A DNA stretch of 64,000 nucleotides from an uncultured Peptococcaceae bacterium (lineage in GTDB: Bacteria; Bacillota; Peptococcia; Peptococcales; Peptococcaceae): NCBI GenBank assembly GCA_910585405.1, contig CAJUDO010000004.1:91121-155120 (forward strand). The letters are read 5' to 3'. This document shows positions 46,902-55,807 of the stretch, in pieces. The position numbers and the translations under genes are program-made. Numbering within the stretch: position 1 is the stretch's first letter; each line of letters begins with the position of its first letter. The notes under the pieces are model-generated. The model saw nothing but the letters and a program-made list of their open reading frames with translations. It did no database searches and had not been told where the DNA came from.

Positions 46902-46939
46902 GGGCTGGAACAACAAAATATGTTTCAGCCCCTATTTTT
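46894..46939. terminator. Terminator between LysR gene and ferritin gene
   Basis: AAAAATAGGGGCTG (46894-46907) pairs perfectly with CAGCCCCTATTTTT (46926-46939). The stop codon of the LysR gene is within the left arm. A/T-rich ends suit both convergent genes. Confidence 0.85.
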
Positions 46940-46983
46940 CGACCTATCTTCCTAAAAATCACTGCTTTTTGCAAACACTAAAC

Positions 46984-47496
46984 TTACAACACCAGAGATG
47001 GCGCTGCATAAACGCGGGTTTTCAGTTCTTCATTGAGCAAGTACAGACTTCTCGGATCATTTCCGAACATTTCCATTTTATTGATCAAATCTTGCGCATT
47101 CTTTTCTTCCTCACCCTGTTCTTTCACAAACCAATCCAGGAACTGCGTAGTACGGAAATCCTTTGCTTCTTGCGCGGCAGCATAAATATGATAGATCAAA
47201 CTTGTCACATACTGTTCATGCTGCAGCCCTGCTTTTAATACATCCATCAGATTTTCCAGAGGCACATTCGGTTTTTCTATTGCTTCAAATATGACCTGGA
47301 CTCCATTGTTGTGCAAATATTGATAGAATAACATTGCATGGTCTCGTTCTTCCTGTGCCTGAATTTTATACCAGCTGGCAAATCCATCCAGACCTTTTGC
47401 TTCATAAAAATTAGAAAAATCCAAATACAGATAAGCGGAATAAAATTCTTTATTTACCTGTACATTTAATAGTTCTTTTACTGCTTCATTTAGCAT
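46984..47496 (-). CDS. ftnA: Non-heme bacterial ferritin
   Basis: Iron-storage protein of 170 residues forming a four-helix bundle with a ferroxidase centre. Family residues are visible: Glu17 in NKEFYSAYLYL, the EERDH pair (about 49-53) and HEQYVTSLIYHIY, with FVKEQGEEEKNA toward the end. GAGGAGG precedes the ATG. It is a single-gene unit. The role is iron storage and protection from iron-driven oxidative damage. Confidence 0.95.
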   Translation of the reverse strand: MLNEAVKELLNVQVNKEFYSAYLYLDFSNFYEAKGLDGFASWYKIQAQEERDHAMLFYQYLHNNGVQVIFEAIEKPNVPLENLMDVLKAGLQHEQYVTSLIYHIYAAAQEAKDFRTTQFLDWFVKEQGEEEKNAQDLINKMEMFGNDPRSLYLLNEELKTRVYAAPSLVL

Positions 47497-47617
47497 CGCA
47501 AATGCCTCCTCATAGTTTTATGTAATTTGAGTCTACTACGTAATTAATCTATATGTCAATGCTTTTGTACATCAAAAGTAAGTCTATTTTTATGTATAAG
47601 TCAGCTTACTATGCAAG

Positions 47618-47660
47618 CAAAAAAAGAGCTGCATCACATTACGATTGTGATTGCAGCTCT
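47618..47660 (-). terminator. Terminator of the SASP gene
   Basis: On the minus strand AGAGCTGC...GCAGCTCT (47625-47660) with an inner TCACA/TGTGA pair forms a hairpin followed by a seven-base T-run. Confidence 0.85.
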
Positions 47661-47700
47661 CTGCACAACTTTACTCAATTGTTAAACATATGAAGCAAAG

Positions 47701-47937
47701 TTATTTGCTCATACCCATAGTCATGGAAGAATTGGAGGATGGCATGTTCTGTTCAGCGTACTGAATCATTTTACGTACCATGTAACCACCTACATAACCA
47801 TTTTCACGGGAGGTCAACTGACCTTTATCAACTGTCTGATAGTTGTTGATTCCCAGTTCATTAGCAACTTCATATTTGAAGTTGTTTAAAAAATTAGCAG
47901 CATTTGCTGTTGCTGGTTCATTAGAACTTCTGGACAT
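47701..47937 (-). CDS. Small acid-soluble spore protein, alpha/beta type
   Basis: DNA-coating protein of the spore core; about 78 residues. The family core is plain: FKYEVANELGI near the N-terminus (with the germination-protease site region) and GYVGGYMVRKMIQYAEQ near the C-terminus. The ATG at 47937 is chosen over GTG 47946, which directly abuts the AAAGGGGGTGA ribosome site. The C-terminal tail is Ser/Met-rich. Presumably expressed under sigma-G in the forespore. Direct evidence of sporulation potential. Confidence 0.95.
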   Translation of the reverse strand: MSRSSNEPATANAANFLNNFKYEVANELGINNYQTVDKGQLTSRENGYVGGYMVRKMIQYAEQNMPSSNSSMTMGMSK

Positions 47938-48003
47938 CGCGTTCACCCCCTTTCACGTTTGTAATTCTATTTTGTTCTCTTTTGCGAATTCTATACGAAC
48001 CAG

Positions 48004-48189
48004 TTATTGGTTTTTCTTCGTACAGTTGTCCAGGCGGCTTTCGCTGCACATATCGCCTTTCAAATCACTTCTCATGTCGCCTTTCATACCGCGACTGTCT
48101 TTGCAGTTATCCAGACGGCTATCGGCTCTGTTCTGCCCTTTGCTGTCTGCTTTTTGTTTAAAAGATGGCTGTTCGTTGCGAGTTTTCAT
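48004..48189 (-). CDS. Small hydrophilic repeat-containing protein next to SASP gene
   Basis: About 61 residues from ATG 48189, with a very strong GGAGGTGA site 7 bases before it; the longer in-frame form starting at 48258 lacks one. The protein has no hydrophobic core: it is rich in Lys, Arg, Asp, Ser and Asn and carries the repeated octamer-like units DSRLDNC and ESRLDNC flanking GDMRSDLKGDM. It probably is intrinsically disordered. It lies 66 bases upstream of the SASP gene on the same strand, so a spore role is plausible. I know no family for it. Confidence 0.6.
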   Translation of the reverse strand: MKTRNEQPSFKQKADSKGQNRADSRLDNCKDSRGMKGDMRSDLKGDMCSESRLDNCTKKNQ

Positions 48190-48636
48190 GTCAAACTCAC
48201 CTCCTCGAAATCTATTTTGTGCAAAGCTTTGCTGTACATACAAGGAAATATCAGACAATATTTTTACAAAAAAATTTCCACTTCAGCTCTTCATAACAAA
48301 TTGAGCTGTTGCAAAAAGCAGAAAAAATCTTCGTAATAGGTCATGTGTTTGATCACAAATGTGGATTTTTCGGAGTTCATTTTCTATTTTCTAACATAAA
48401 AATAAAGCTATTGTTCCATAGATGGAGAAAACATTCATCTATGGAACAACAGCCTCAATGTATAGCCCAACTATTTATATTTCTGACTCCTACTCTTCTT
48501 GCAGTGTTACAAGGAAAAATTGCATCTGCTTTCTGGGTAGACCGGCATCTTGTATTTTTCTGATAGAATGTGCTAAAATATAATTGTTCATTATATTTTA
48601 ATCCTTTCGTTGTCACAGAAACTATGAGGTGGTTTC
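48190..48636. other. Intergenic region with an isolated hairpin
   Basis: 447 bases, AT-rich. TTGTTCCATAGATG (48411-48424) pairs perfectly with CATCTATGGAACAA (48436-48449). It is not positioned as the end of any recognised gene. No coding region is convincing here. Confidence 0.6.
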
Positions 48637-49557
48637 ATGAAAATTGAACATTTGCGTTACTTTATAAGTGTGGCGAATACAAAGTCCATCAACCATGCTG
48701 CTAAAGAATTATACATTTCGCAACAGCAATTAAATAACATTCTCACCTCATTAGAGGAAGAAATGCAGCTTACATTACTGGTCCGCACAAACAAGGGCGT
48801 TTCTCTCACCGAAGATGGCGCCGAATTTGTAAAATATGCAGAAAAGATTCTGACAGACTACTCAGCCATGCAGAATCATTTTTATGTAAAGCATTCCATA
48901 ACAGGAGAGCAGGCACAGAGCTGCCACGGGAAATGTATTTTACACATTGCTCCATTCTTCTCCATCTTTTTAAATGATTTTATCAAAAAATTCAGAGAAG
49001 TAGCGCCGAGCATTGATTTAATTTGTATGGAAAATAATGACTTTATTACTGAGGAACAAATATTCTCTGGTCACCTATACCTGCTGGGATATGACCCGAT
49101 AGCATATATCACAACCGATGTTCCTCCCCCTTTTCATTCTGTGCCAACAGGAGAATTTGAAGCCTATGTTTACTTAAACAGAAACTCTGCTCTAGCCAAA
49201 AATGAAAGTTTCTCTTTGGAGCTCTGTTCCGATGTCGTCACCACTGCACTGCCGTTTGCTTCGTCAGTCGACTATAATCTTAGAAATATCAATTTAGTTT
49301 CATCCAGCATCTATCAACACCTGGACGCAATTGTGCAAAATAATGCAATCTGTATCTTGCCGGGAATCCTATTTTCCAAAATAAATCCTATCTATCCTGA
49401 TATTACAATTCGACCTTTTGATAAACCGATTTTCTCGTCTTGTAATATTGTATTCGCCAAATCCTATACATTCACAGAAGCAGATGAGGTTCTGATTACC
49501 TTTTTAAAAACCTATCTGCGAAGCCAACAATTGTACGCAAAACAAATATTTTTATAA
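48637..49557 (+). CDS. LysR-family regulator
   Basis: 306 residues. Winged-helix MKIEHLRYFISVANTKSINHAAKELYISQQQLNNILTSLEEEM (shown in part: SQQQLNNILTSLEEEM) and a C-terminal effector domain that is fairly divergent. AGGTGG lies before the ATG. It is convergent with the AP-superfamily hydrolase ending at 49784, separated by a terminator, so the hydrolase is not an obvious divergent target, unlike the other LysR genes here. Target unknown. Confidence 0.88.
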   Translation: MKIEHLRYFISVANTKSINHAAKELYISQQQLNNILTSLEEEMQLTLLVRTNKGVSLTEDGAEFVKYAEKILTDYSAMQNHFYVKHSITGEQAQSCHGKCILHIAPFFSIFLNDFIKKFREVAPSIDLICMENNDFITEEQIFSGHLYLLGYDPIAYITTDVPPPFHSVPTGEFEAYVYLNRNSALAKNESFSLELCSDVVTTALPFASSVDYNLRNINLVSSSIYQHLDAIVQNNAICILPGILFSKINPIYPDITIRPFDKPIFSSCNIVFAKSYTFTEADEVLITFLKTYLRSQQLYAKQIFL

Positions 49558-49587
49558 CTTATGCCTTATCATCGTTAGATTAATCAT

Positions 49588-49628
49588 AAAAAGGCTGCAC
49601 ACGAAGAGAATCGTGAGCAGCCTTTTTT
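49588..49628. terminator. Terminator after LysR gene
   Basis: AAAAAGGCTGC (49588-49598) pairs with GCAGCCTTTTTT (49617-49628), with an inner ACGA/TCGT pair; a T-run is included. Confidence 0.85.
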
Positions 49629-49783
49629 CTGGGGTAGAAATAATGGTGCAGTCGCTTCAACGAATGAAAACTCATTAAAGCGACTGCCCATTTATGAAAG
49701 AAGTATACTAGATGATAAATCTTTTCTTCACCTGACACATCTATAGAACGTAACACAAACATTTTTATTTGCAGAAACGTTTA

Positions 49784-51886
49784 TCAGATTTGGTCTGTCA
49801 GAATCTGATAAATTGGTGCGCCTTCACATTCTTCTGGATAAGGAACACCCAGCAATGCTGCTACGGTAGGAGCAACGTCAACTTCACGGATAACACGGTT
49901 TGTTTTCAGACCAGATTTTATCCCTCTCCCTGCTGCAATAAAGATTGGGGACAGGGAAGTATCATTATGCCCTTCAGCGGTGGACATCCCCGCACCATGA
50001 CCTAATGTATAGTCATCTGCCATAAAGAAAGTGATATCGCCGCAACCAGGTCCGCCTAAGCCTAAATGATAAGCATCTTTGTTATGCAATGCCAGGTTTA
50101 CCATACGTTTTCCGGTTTTTGGATCTTTCATGGAATACAAATCAGTAATAATCCGTTCTTCCAGTTCCCATTTATCTGCCGGGTCTACAATCCCTTCTGG
50201 ATCTCTGCCTTTCAGATTTACATAAATGCTGCTGGAACGTGTCTGATATGCAGTTGTCTTGGACATATCCAGTTCTGCAATTTCTTTTCCGTTTTCATCG
50301 GTTTTCAGAACAGTGTAGCCAAATCTGCGCAGCGGATCTACGTTTACACCAACAATGTCGCCCAAAATACAGGTGCAGTCTTCTTCCCCACAAGTGAGCC
50401 CATGGTCGCTGACTACCATGATGGTCCAGCCTTCATCCAGGAAATGCAAGAAGGTACCCAGATAGTCGTCGGTTGTCTTATAGGTAGCTTCAGCAAATTC
50501 CAAAACTTCGCTTTCATCCAGATTGGAATCTTCACGATTCTTCAGATATTTAATATAGTTGTGAGTTTGTAAGTCCACATTATGATAATGAGAGAATACT
50601 GCTTTAATATCTTTTGTCTCAATCAGATGATGAATGCACTGGCTCTGCCATTTTGCAGCCAGATTCCACTGAACATTGTTACATTTCATGATGAGGTCAG
50701 CGTCACGGCCGCTCATCTGACTGCTCGGCTGTGGTGGCCCAAACAGGTCGGTTAATTCCTTATGCAGCGATTTTGGATAAAAAATACGATCATCATCACA
50801 CAGCATACTTGGTGATGACCAGATGCGTACATAACTACCGTCTTCCGCAATTTTCAGCATACGCAGGTTGCGTGTTACAGGATGTTCCCCTGTTTCGTTA
50901 GTGAATGTATCATACATGCGTTCATAGAATACATCGTCTTCCAAAATTGCCAGCGGTTCTGCCGATGCTTTGTCTTTATAGATTGCTACACGGTCATATT
51001 TGCCATCTGCATTTTTCAAAATCAATGCAGGACGAGATACTCGACCATAGATGATTCTAATTGTAAACTCTCTGCTACCTTCCGGAATAGCAAATTCCCA
51101 TCCTTCAGGTACTGTAATTGGAGACATGCTACAGCTGCAAGGGAAATCTGCTACAGCCCACTGTGTGTGGTCAACGGCATCTGTCTGAATGTTATAGTTT
51201 ACATTGTTATGATACCCATCTACACCGATTTTCGCATCAATTTCTTCCTGATACTGATTTAACAATGCCTTGCCTTCCGGGGAGAGTTTGCCTAATTCAC
51301 GCATACCTAACTTATAATTATAATAGGTCAGCTTTTCGTCCCCTTTCAGGTCGCTCGTAATAGTGCCCATGAATGTATATGACGGTTCTTCCGTTAATTC
51401 ACTGGCAATGATAATGCTGTCAAAATCAAGTCTGCTTGTCCACCCACCTACTGCACCTGGGCTAGAACCATCAACGGTCCATAAATGTCCGTTATCTACA
51501 GTTGGAGGCCAACTTCCGCCTGGCCAGTGGAATACCAGCGTATTAATGCCTGCCTTTGCAGTAACATTAAAAATCGGTTCTGCTGTTAAGAACGCGGATG
51601 AAAATGCGTCAATGGTGATTTCTTTATGAGGTTCTCCAGAAATGGCATAGTCAAAGATGCCGTGTGTCATTGGATAGGCCCCGGTGGCCAGAGTAGCCCA
51701 CAATGGTGGCGTAATGGTCGGATTTGCCCCCAGCAGCATCAGGTCATCTCTGCATGCACCTGCATCAATAAGCTTCTGTACATTAGGCATTTTTCCTTCC
51801 CGCAACATTCTTCTGGTGAAACGGGGGTCCATCCCGTCAATGCCCAAAATCATTAATTTTTCAGTTAAACCTTCTTTTCTTAGCAT
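49784..51886 (-). CDS. Alkaline-phosphatase-superfamily hydrolase (paralog of the 13646 gene), cytoplasmic
   Basis: About 700 residues from ATG 51886 (AAGGAGG upstream). Same superfamily signature as the protein at 13646: metal Asp in LGIDGMDP, likely nucleophile Thr in TITPPLWATLATGAYP, HYHNVDLQTHNY, VVSDHG and a C-terminal GHGAGMSTAEG. It has an extra central segment (about 150-270) not matched in the other copy. No signal peptide. No transporter is directly adjacent in the same transcription unit; TauE/SafE genes lie upstream. The two paralogs probably cleave related anionic esters or C-P/C-S compounds. Substrate unassigned. Confidence 0.84.
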   Translation of the reverse strand: MLRKEGLTEKLMILGIDGMDPRFTRRMLREGKMPNVQKLIDAGACRDDLMLLGANPTITPPLWATLATGAYPMTHGIFDYAISGEPHKEITIDAFSSAFLTAEPIFNVTAKAGINTLVFHWPGGSWPPTVDNGHLWTVDGSSPGAVGGWTSRLDFDSIIIASELTEEPSYTFMGTITSDLKGDEKLTYYNYKLGMRELGKLSPEGKALLNQYQEEIDAKIGVDGYHNNVNYNIQTDAVDHTQWAVADFPCSCSMSPITVPEGWEFAIPEGSREFTIRIIYGRVSRPALILKNADGKYDRVAIYKDKASAEPLAILEDDVFYERMYDTFTNETGEHPVTRNLRMLKIAEDGSYVRIWSSPSMLCDDDRIFYPKSLHKELTDLFGPPQPSSQMSGRDADLIMKCNNVQWNLAAKWQSQCIHHLIETKDIKAVFSHYHNVDLQTHNYIKYLKNREDSNLDESEVLEFAEATYKTTDDYLGTFLHFLDEGWTIMVVSDHGLTCGEEDCTCILGDIVGVNVDPLRRFGYTVLKTDENGKEIAELDMSKTTAYQTRSSSIYVNLKGRDPEGIVDPADKWELEERIITDLYSMKDPKTGKRMVNLALHNKDAYHLGLGGPGCGDITFFMADDYTLGHGAGMSTAEGHNDTSLSPIFIAAGRGIKSGLKTNRVIREVDVAPTVAALLGVPYPEECEGAPIYQILTDQI

Positions 51887-52231
51887 AAACGATTCATCCT
51901 CCTTAAAAATCATTTTTAATATAGATATTTCTTTCATAAAAAGTATATCATGCCGCTACGCTCTTATGTTTCAAATGTTGCTGGAGTGGTTTCAATAAAA
52001 AACTGAAGCATAATATAATCAATGCGCTACCTGAAAACATCCCTATTGTAAGGGTTCCTAAATAAAATATGTATACCATCCCTTTTTTGTAAACCCAAAA
52101 AGGGGCTACCACTCGTTGGTCTATAAAACCACTTTTGCAATAGTCCCTAAAATATATAACATTTTTCTGTTTTCTATTTTGCTGAATCTTTTCTAATCAA
52201 ACAATCTGTAAATACTTAACATTTCAAAAAA
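51887..52231. other. Intergenic region upstream of the second AP-superfamily hydrolase
   Basis: 345 AT-rich bases without a recognised gene. It contains the promoter region of the hydrolase and presumably the end of the TauE transcript. A stretch near 51961-51980 (TTATGTTTCAAATGTTGC) weakly recalls the duplicated motif upstream of the glycyl radical enzyme. Confidence 0.4.
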
Positions 52232-52987
52232 CTATCCCACCAATATCTTTATAATCAATCCCGCTACAATCAGCAACATCAGCGGTCGAATCAATTTTTC
52301 CCCGTTTTTTATTGCCAGCCCTGCGCCTACATAGTTGCCCAGCATATTGCAAATAGTAGCTGGAATGGCAATTTGAAAGACAATATTGCCCGTAGTTAAA
52401 TATCCCACCAACGCCATGTAGTTGGAAGCCATAATTACCACTTTACTGTTGGCAGACGCTACGCGCAAATCATAGTGAAGCAGCAAAGAAAAAATCATAA
52501 TCGCAATGGTGCCGCCACCAGGGCCAAACATCCCATCATAGGTTCCTAGCAGCAGGCCTGCCGCAATCACCAGCAAAATGTTCTTTCGATTTACTACCTG
52601 CTTGAGGATACTGCCTTGTCCTTTCTTTTTAGGAAGCAAAATCAAAATTGCAGCCGCAGGCAGCATCACCAGCACAATTTTTCGCACCACTTCTCCATCC
52701 AGATATAGCACCAGCTGGGTAACAATGGCCGAAGCTGCCATCGCCGCCACAGCCGTCAACGCTGCAAATTTTCCGTCCAACACACCATTTTTCCAAAAAC
52801 GCAGCACCGCCATTGTGCTTCCCATACTGCACTGCAATTTGCCGCAGCCATACGCCATATGCACCGGCATCCCTGTCATCAGATAGGTGGGCAGCGCTAT
52901 CAAGCCTCCGCCTCCGGCAATGGCGTCAATCACACCGGCAATAAATAATAATGGACAAACATAAACCAGATCTCCCAGCCATTCCAC
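52232..52987 (-). CDS. TauE/SafE-family anion permease 1
   Basis: About 251 residues, seven to eight membrane segments. The family repeats its half-sequence: GVIDAIAGGGGLIALPTYLM in the first half and GTYDGMFGPGGGTIAIMIF in the second. Members export sulfite or sulfoacetate or import sulfonates. The GTG at 52987 is preferred, with GAGAGGGA upstream, over the in-frame GTG at 53008, which precedes that site. It is more distant from the other two TauE proteins in this window, which resemble each other. Divergent from TauE 2. Confidence 0.85.
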   Translation of the reverse strand: MEWLGDLVYVCPLLFIAGVIDAIAGGGGLIALPTYLMTGMPVHMAYGCGKLQCSMGSTMAVLRFWKNGVLDGKFAALTAVAAMAASAIVTQLVLYLDGEVVRKIVLVMLPAAAILILLPKKKGQGSILKQVVNRKNILLVIAAGLLLGTYDGMFGPGGGTIAIMIFSLLLHYDLRVASANSKVVIMASNYMALVGYLTTGNIVFQIAIPATICNMLGNYVGAGLAIKNGEKLIRPLMLLIVAGLIIKILVG

Positions 52988-53125
52988 AAACGTTCCCTCT
53001 CTTTTCACAAATTAAACTATAAATTCTTTCTTAATTATACCCGCCGCGGAATAGGAAATCAACCACTGCAATCTTCGCGGAAATCGGCGGCCCGCTACAT
53101 CCCCAACCATCTTCCAAAGTTCTCA

Positions 53126-53154
53126 TTGACAAAACTTTACTCTGGTAGTACACT
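53126..53154 (+). promoter_or_regulatory. Strong sigma-A-type promoter of TauE 2
   Basis: A consensus TTGACA (53126-53131) and TACACT (53149-53154) are exactly 17 bases apart, about 30 bases before the coding start. The TTG of the -35 box is in frame with the gene and would be mistaken for a start codon. Confidence 0.8.
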
Positions 53155-53185
53155 AAGCGCAAAATTAGAGAAAAGATGTGATGTA

Positions 53186-53911
53186 GTGTTGGAAATTGTA
53201 GCAATGCTTTTACTTTCCACATTTCTTGCAGGGATTGTGCAGGGAATCAGCGGCTTTGCCTTCGCAATTATTTTTTTGGCCATTATGCAGTATTTTTTAC
53301 CTTATACAGAGCTTCTGGCCTTGTCTTCTATTCTATGTGTCATTATGCTGGCCGTCAACGCGTTTGTTTATCGGCATCACATCATCTGGAAATGGATTCC
53401 GGTTCCACTCATCATCAACTTTGTTTTCACCATAAGCTCCATCTTTTTGTTGGAATATACCATGAATTTTCCCTATTGGCATAAACTGCTGGGAATCGTT
53501 TTTATCCTGCTGTCCCTTTATATGTATTTTTTTCAGCAGAAAATTCAAATCCGTCCCACACTGGGCAATGCGCTGCTGTTCTGCGGCGCAGGGGGTATTC
53601 TGGGCGGTTTGTTCGGCGTAGGCGGTCCGCCGGTGGTGCTTTATTTTTTAGGAATCGCCGACAAAAAAGAAACCTACCTGAGTACCACGCAAATGTTCTT
53701 TTTTATCAATATGCTCTATGATTTAGCGGGCCGTATGTACAGCGGTATGGTCACACCCCTCTTGTTTCAATATGCAGCCTTCTGCATTATCCCCATTCTG
53801 CTGGGACTCTGGATTGGCAATAAAATTTTCCAGCATATCGACAGCGCCACACTTAAAAAAATTGTCTATTTGCTGATGTTTCTGGATGGTTGGTATATGC
53901 TGCTCAGTTAA
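53186..53911 (+). CDS. TauE/SafE-family anion permease 2
   Basis: About 241 residues. GTG 53186 is chosen because it aligns with the start of the close homolog at 56475 and falls after the promoter; an ATG at 53204 is the alternative. Eight membrane segments, family motifs GIVQGISGFAFAIIFLAIM and GGLFGVGGPPVVLYFLG. Together with the other two, it forms a scattered set of three permeases of sulfite/sulfonate type. Ends before a bidirectional terminator shared with ytxC. Confidence 0.82.
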   Translation: MLEIVAMLLLSTFLAGIVQGISGFAFAIIFLAIMQYFLPYTELLALSSILCVIMLAVNAFVYRHHIIWKWIPVPLIINFVFTISSIFLLEYTMNFPYWHKLLGIVFILLSLYMYFFQQKIQIRPTLGNALLFCGAGGILGGLFGVGGPPVVLYFLGIADKKETYLSTTQMFFFINMLYDLAGRMYSGMVTPLLFQYAAFCIIPILLGLWIGNKIFQHIDSATLKKIVYLLMFLDGWYMLLS

Positions 53912-53935
53912 TACCGGCACTATTTAGCTTCGTAA

Positions 53936-53971
53936 AAACCGGCTTTTGACATACCTGTCAAAAGCCGGTTT
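53936..53971. terminator. Bidirectional terminator between TauE 2 and ytxC
   Basis: AAACCGGCTTTTGAC (53936-53950) pairs perfectly with GTCAAAAGCCGGTTT (53957-53971) across a 6-base loop. Confidence 0.88.
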
Positions 53972-53974
53972 GGT

Positions 53975-54760
53975 CTACTCTTCTTCTGTTTCTTTCCATA
54001 CAATCTGTTCACAGAAGACACGTTGCAAAAGCTGTAGAAATTCTTCGGATTTGGGAGTTTGCCTGATTTCCACAAAAATAGTTTGCGGCAATAGCGTAAT
54101 CAGAATACTCATCATCAAATCATTGCTGCTGACACCGATAAGTTCTTCCTCCGATAAAGATTCCAGATAAATCTCCCGCAAATCATTCCCCCATTCGTCG
54201 GTCAGGGTAAAACGATCTCCATATAAAGTAAGATGGGCTTCCTCCAACAAAGGCGGCTGAATAGAAATAAAAAAACGCAGTAATTCCACAAACTCCTCTT
54301 GTTCCAGTTCATTCTCCAAACGATTGTACTCTTCTCGCAGTGAATGACGCAACAAGCGTTTCAGCTTGCGCGCAGAGAATTGCAGATATCCACCTACATT
54401 GAAGCTATCTGCATCTATCAGAAGCCGTTCCAAATCCTGCCGAATAATGCTGCGCAGCTGCGGCTCCATTTTTTGTATTCGTTGCTGCGCCATCTGCTGA
54501 AAACTTGTGTAAGCTTCCGGCTCTAAAAAGCGCCGGTAAGACTTGCCTTCCTCTGACAAAATCCAATTCATACTTTCTTCAAATGTAATTGTTTCCAGCA
54601 AATCATACAGCTTCTGGTCGTCTTCCGCCTGCAGCAACAATCTGTCATAGCCCTGCCGCCGCGATAAACCCGTTTCTCCATGCTGGTCCTTTAACCAGCT
54701 TTGCAGCTCCGGTCTGCGGCTCAACGTCCCCGCCGGCATATCAAAAAAAATACTTTGCAT
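53975..54760 (-). CDS. ytxC: YtxC-like sporulation protein
   Basis: 261 residues, soluble, mostly alpha-helical. The central pattern FNVGGYLQFSARKLKRLL...EYNRLENELEQEEFVELLRFFISIQPP, followed by LYGDRFTLTDEWGNDL, resembles the YtxC family of sporulation-linked proteins in Bacillota (role unclear). The assignment is from motif recall and should be checked with a profile. GAGGAG precedes the ATG. It is a single-gene unit. Confidence 0.65.
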   Translation of the reverse strand: MQSIFFDMPAGTLSRRPELQSWLKDQHGETGLSRRQGYDRLLLQAEDDQKLYDLLETITFEESMNWILSEEGKSYRRFLEPEAYTSFQQMAQQRIQKMEPQLRSIIRQDLERLLIDADSFNVGGYLQFSARKLKRLLRHSLREEYNRLENELEQEEFVELLRFFISIQPPLLEEAHLTLYGDRFTLTDEWGNDLREIYLESLSEEELIGVSSNDLMMSILITLLPQTIFVEIRQTPKSEEFLQLLQRVFCEQIVWKETEEE

Positions 54761-55050
54761 CTGTACCAGCTCCTCGCAACTATTCTACGGTATTCTATGA
54801 AAGATATGACGTAAAGTTACTGTTAATACACCCTTTCTTTCCCCATAGATGCGATATTTTGCTGCAAATGCAGCAGCTGCCTGTATGAATTTTTTTATTT
54901 TATTATTTTGCAGCTTATATGAAAATTATTTATCCTTTTATATCCATTTTTCTGACTAAAAATAACGACGCGAATTTCCTTGACGAATATTTACCCTTTG
55001 ACTATACTGAAATCAGAATCAAAATAAATTTTAGAAAAGAGTGTATTTTT

Positions 55051-55692
55051 ATGACCGACCAACCACAAACCTTATCCTGCATTGATTGCGCCGCAAAGGC
55101 CTGCAAAAAAGGAGAAGCAGAAAAATATCCAGCTTTCTGTCTGACCAAAAATATGGACCCGGCACTTTTACAGGAGGCTCTGGATTGCTACAATGAAGAG
55201 GAAAATCATCGCGTCATGGTAAATGCCGCCAATGTAGAATCCGAGTTTTATGGAAAAATGACTCGCGTCGAGGAAACCGTCGAATTTGCCAAACGCATCG
55301 GCGCCAAAAAAATTGGTATCGGTACTTGCATGGGATTGTTGGAGGAAGCCAAAGTATTTGCAAAAATTCTGCGTAAAAACGGTTTTGAAGTGTTTGGTAT
55401 TTGCTGCAAAGCCGGTGCCATTCCCAAAACACAGCTGGGAATCAGTGCAAAATGCGAAAACAGTGGCAAAAACATGTGCAATCCTATCCTGCAAGCCAAA
55501 ATGCTCAACGCCGAACATACCGACTTAAATATTGCTATCGGACTTTGCGTAGGTCACGACAGTCTGTTTTACAAATATTCCGACGCTCTCGTAACTACAT
55601 TAATCTCCAAAGACCGTGTTACTGGACACAATCCATGCGCCGTACTATACAACGCAAATTCCTATTACAAAAGTTTGTTAGAAGATAAATAG
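55051..55692 (+). CDS. DUF1847-family cysteine-rich protein
   Basis: About 213 residues from ATG 55051; the upstream in-frame extension (from 54919) has a hydrophobic, unconserved sequence and is rejected. The N-terminus CIDCAAKACKKG and later FCLTKN, GTCMGLLEEA, GICCKAGAIP, CENSGKNMCNP and GLCVGHD give the conserved cysteines of DUF1847, a metal-binding protein family of unknown function in anaerobes. A single-gene unit. Confidence 0.85.
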   Translation: MTDQPQTLSCIDCAAKACKKGEAEKYPAFCLTKNMDPALLQEALDCYNEEENHRVMVNAANVESEFYGKMTRVEETVEFAKRIGAKKIGIGTCMGLLEEAKVFAKILRKNGFEVFGICCKAGAIPKTQLGISAKCENSGKNMCNPILQAKMLNAEHTDLNIAIGLCVGHDSLFYKYSDALVTTLISKDRVTGHNPCAVLYNANSYYKSLLEDK

Positions 55693-55807
55693 AAAATCAT
55701 CAGCTCGCCACGAAAAATAAACCATTTCTCGGGTCTTATTATGAAGATTAGGTATCGCCCGTTTTTATCAAGCCCAACATCTCTATTTAACTTTTGGAGG
55801 AGGCGCA

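Noticed and set aside
51950..51985. Third copy of the TTGAAAAATGCTT...TTGCATA motif before the second AP hydrolase
   Set aside because: Only a loose match (CTTATGT then AAATGTTGC); the exact blocks are absent.
53126..53185. TTG at 53126 as the start of TauE permease 2
   Set aside because: This TTG is the first three bases of a consensus -35 box; the gene is transcribed from about 53161, so translation must start later.
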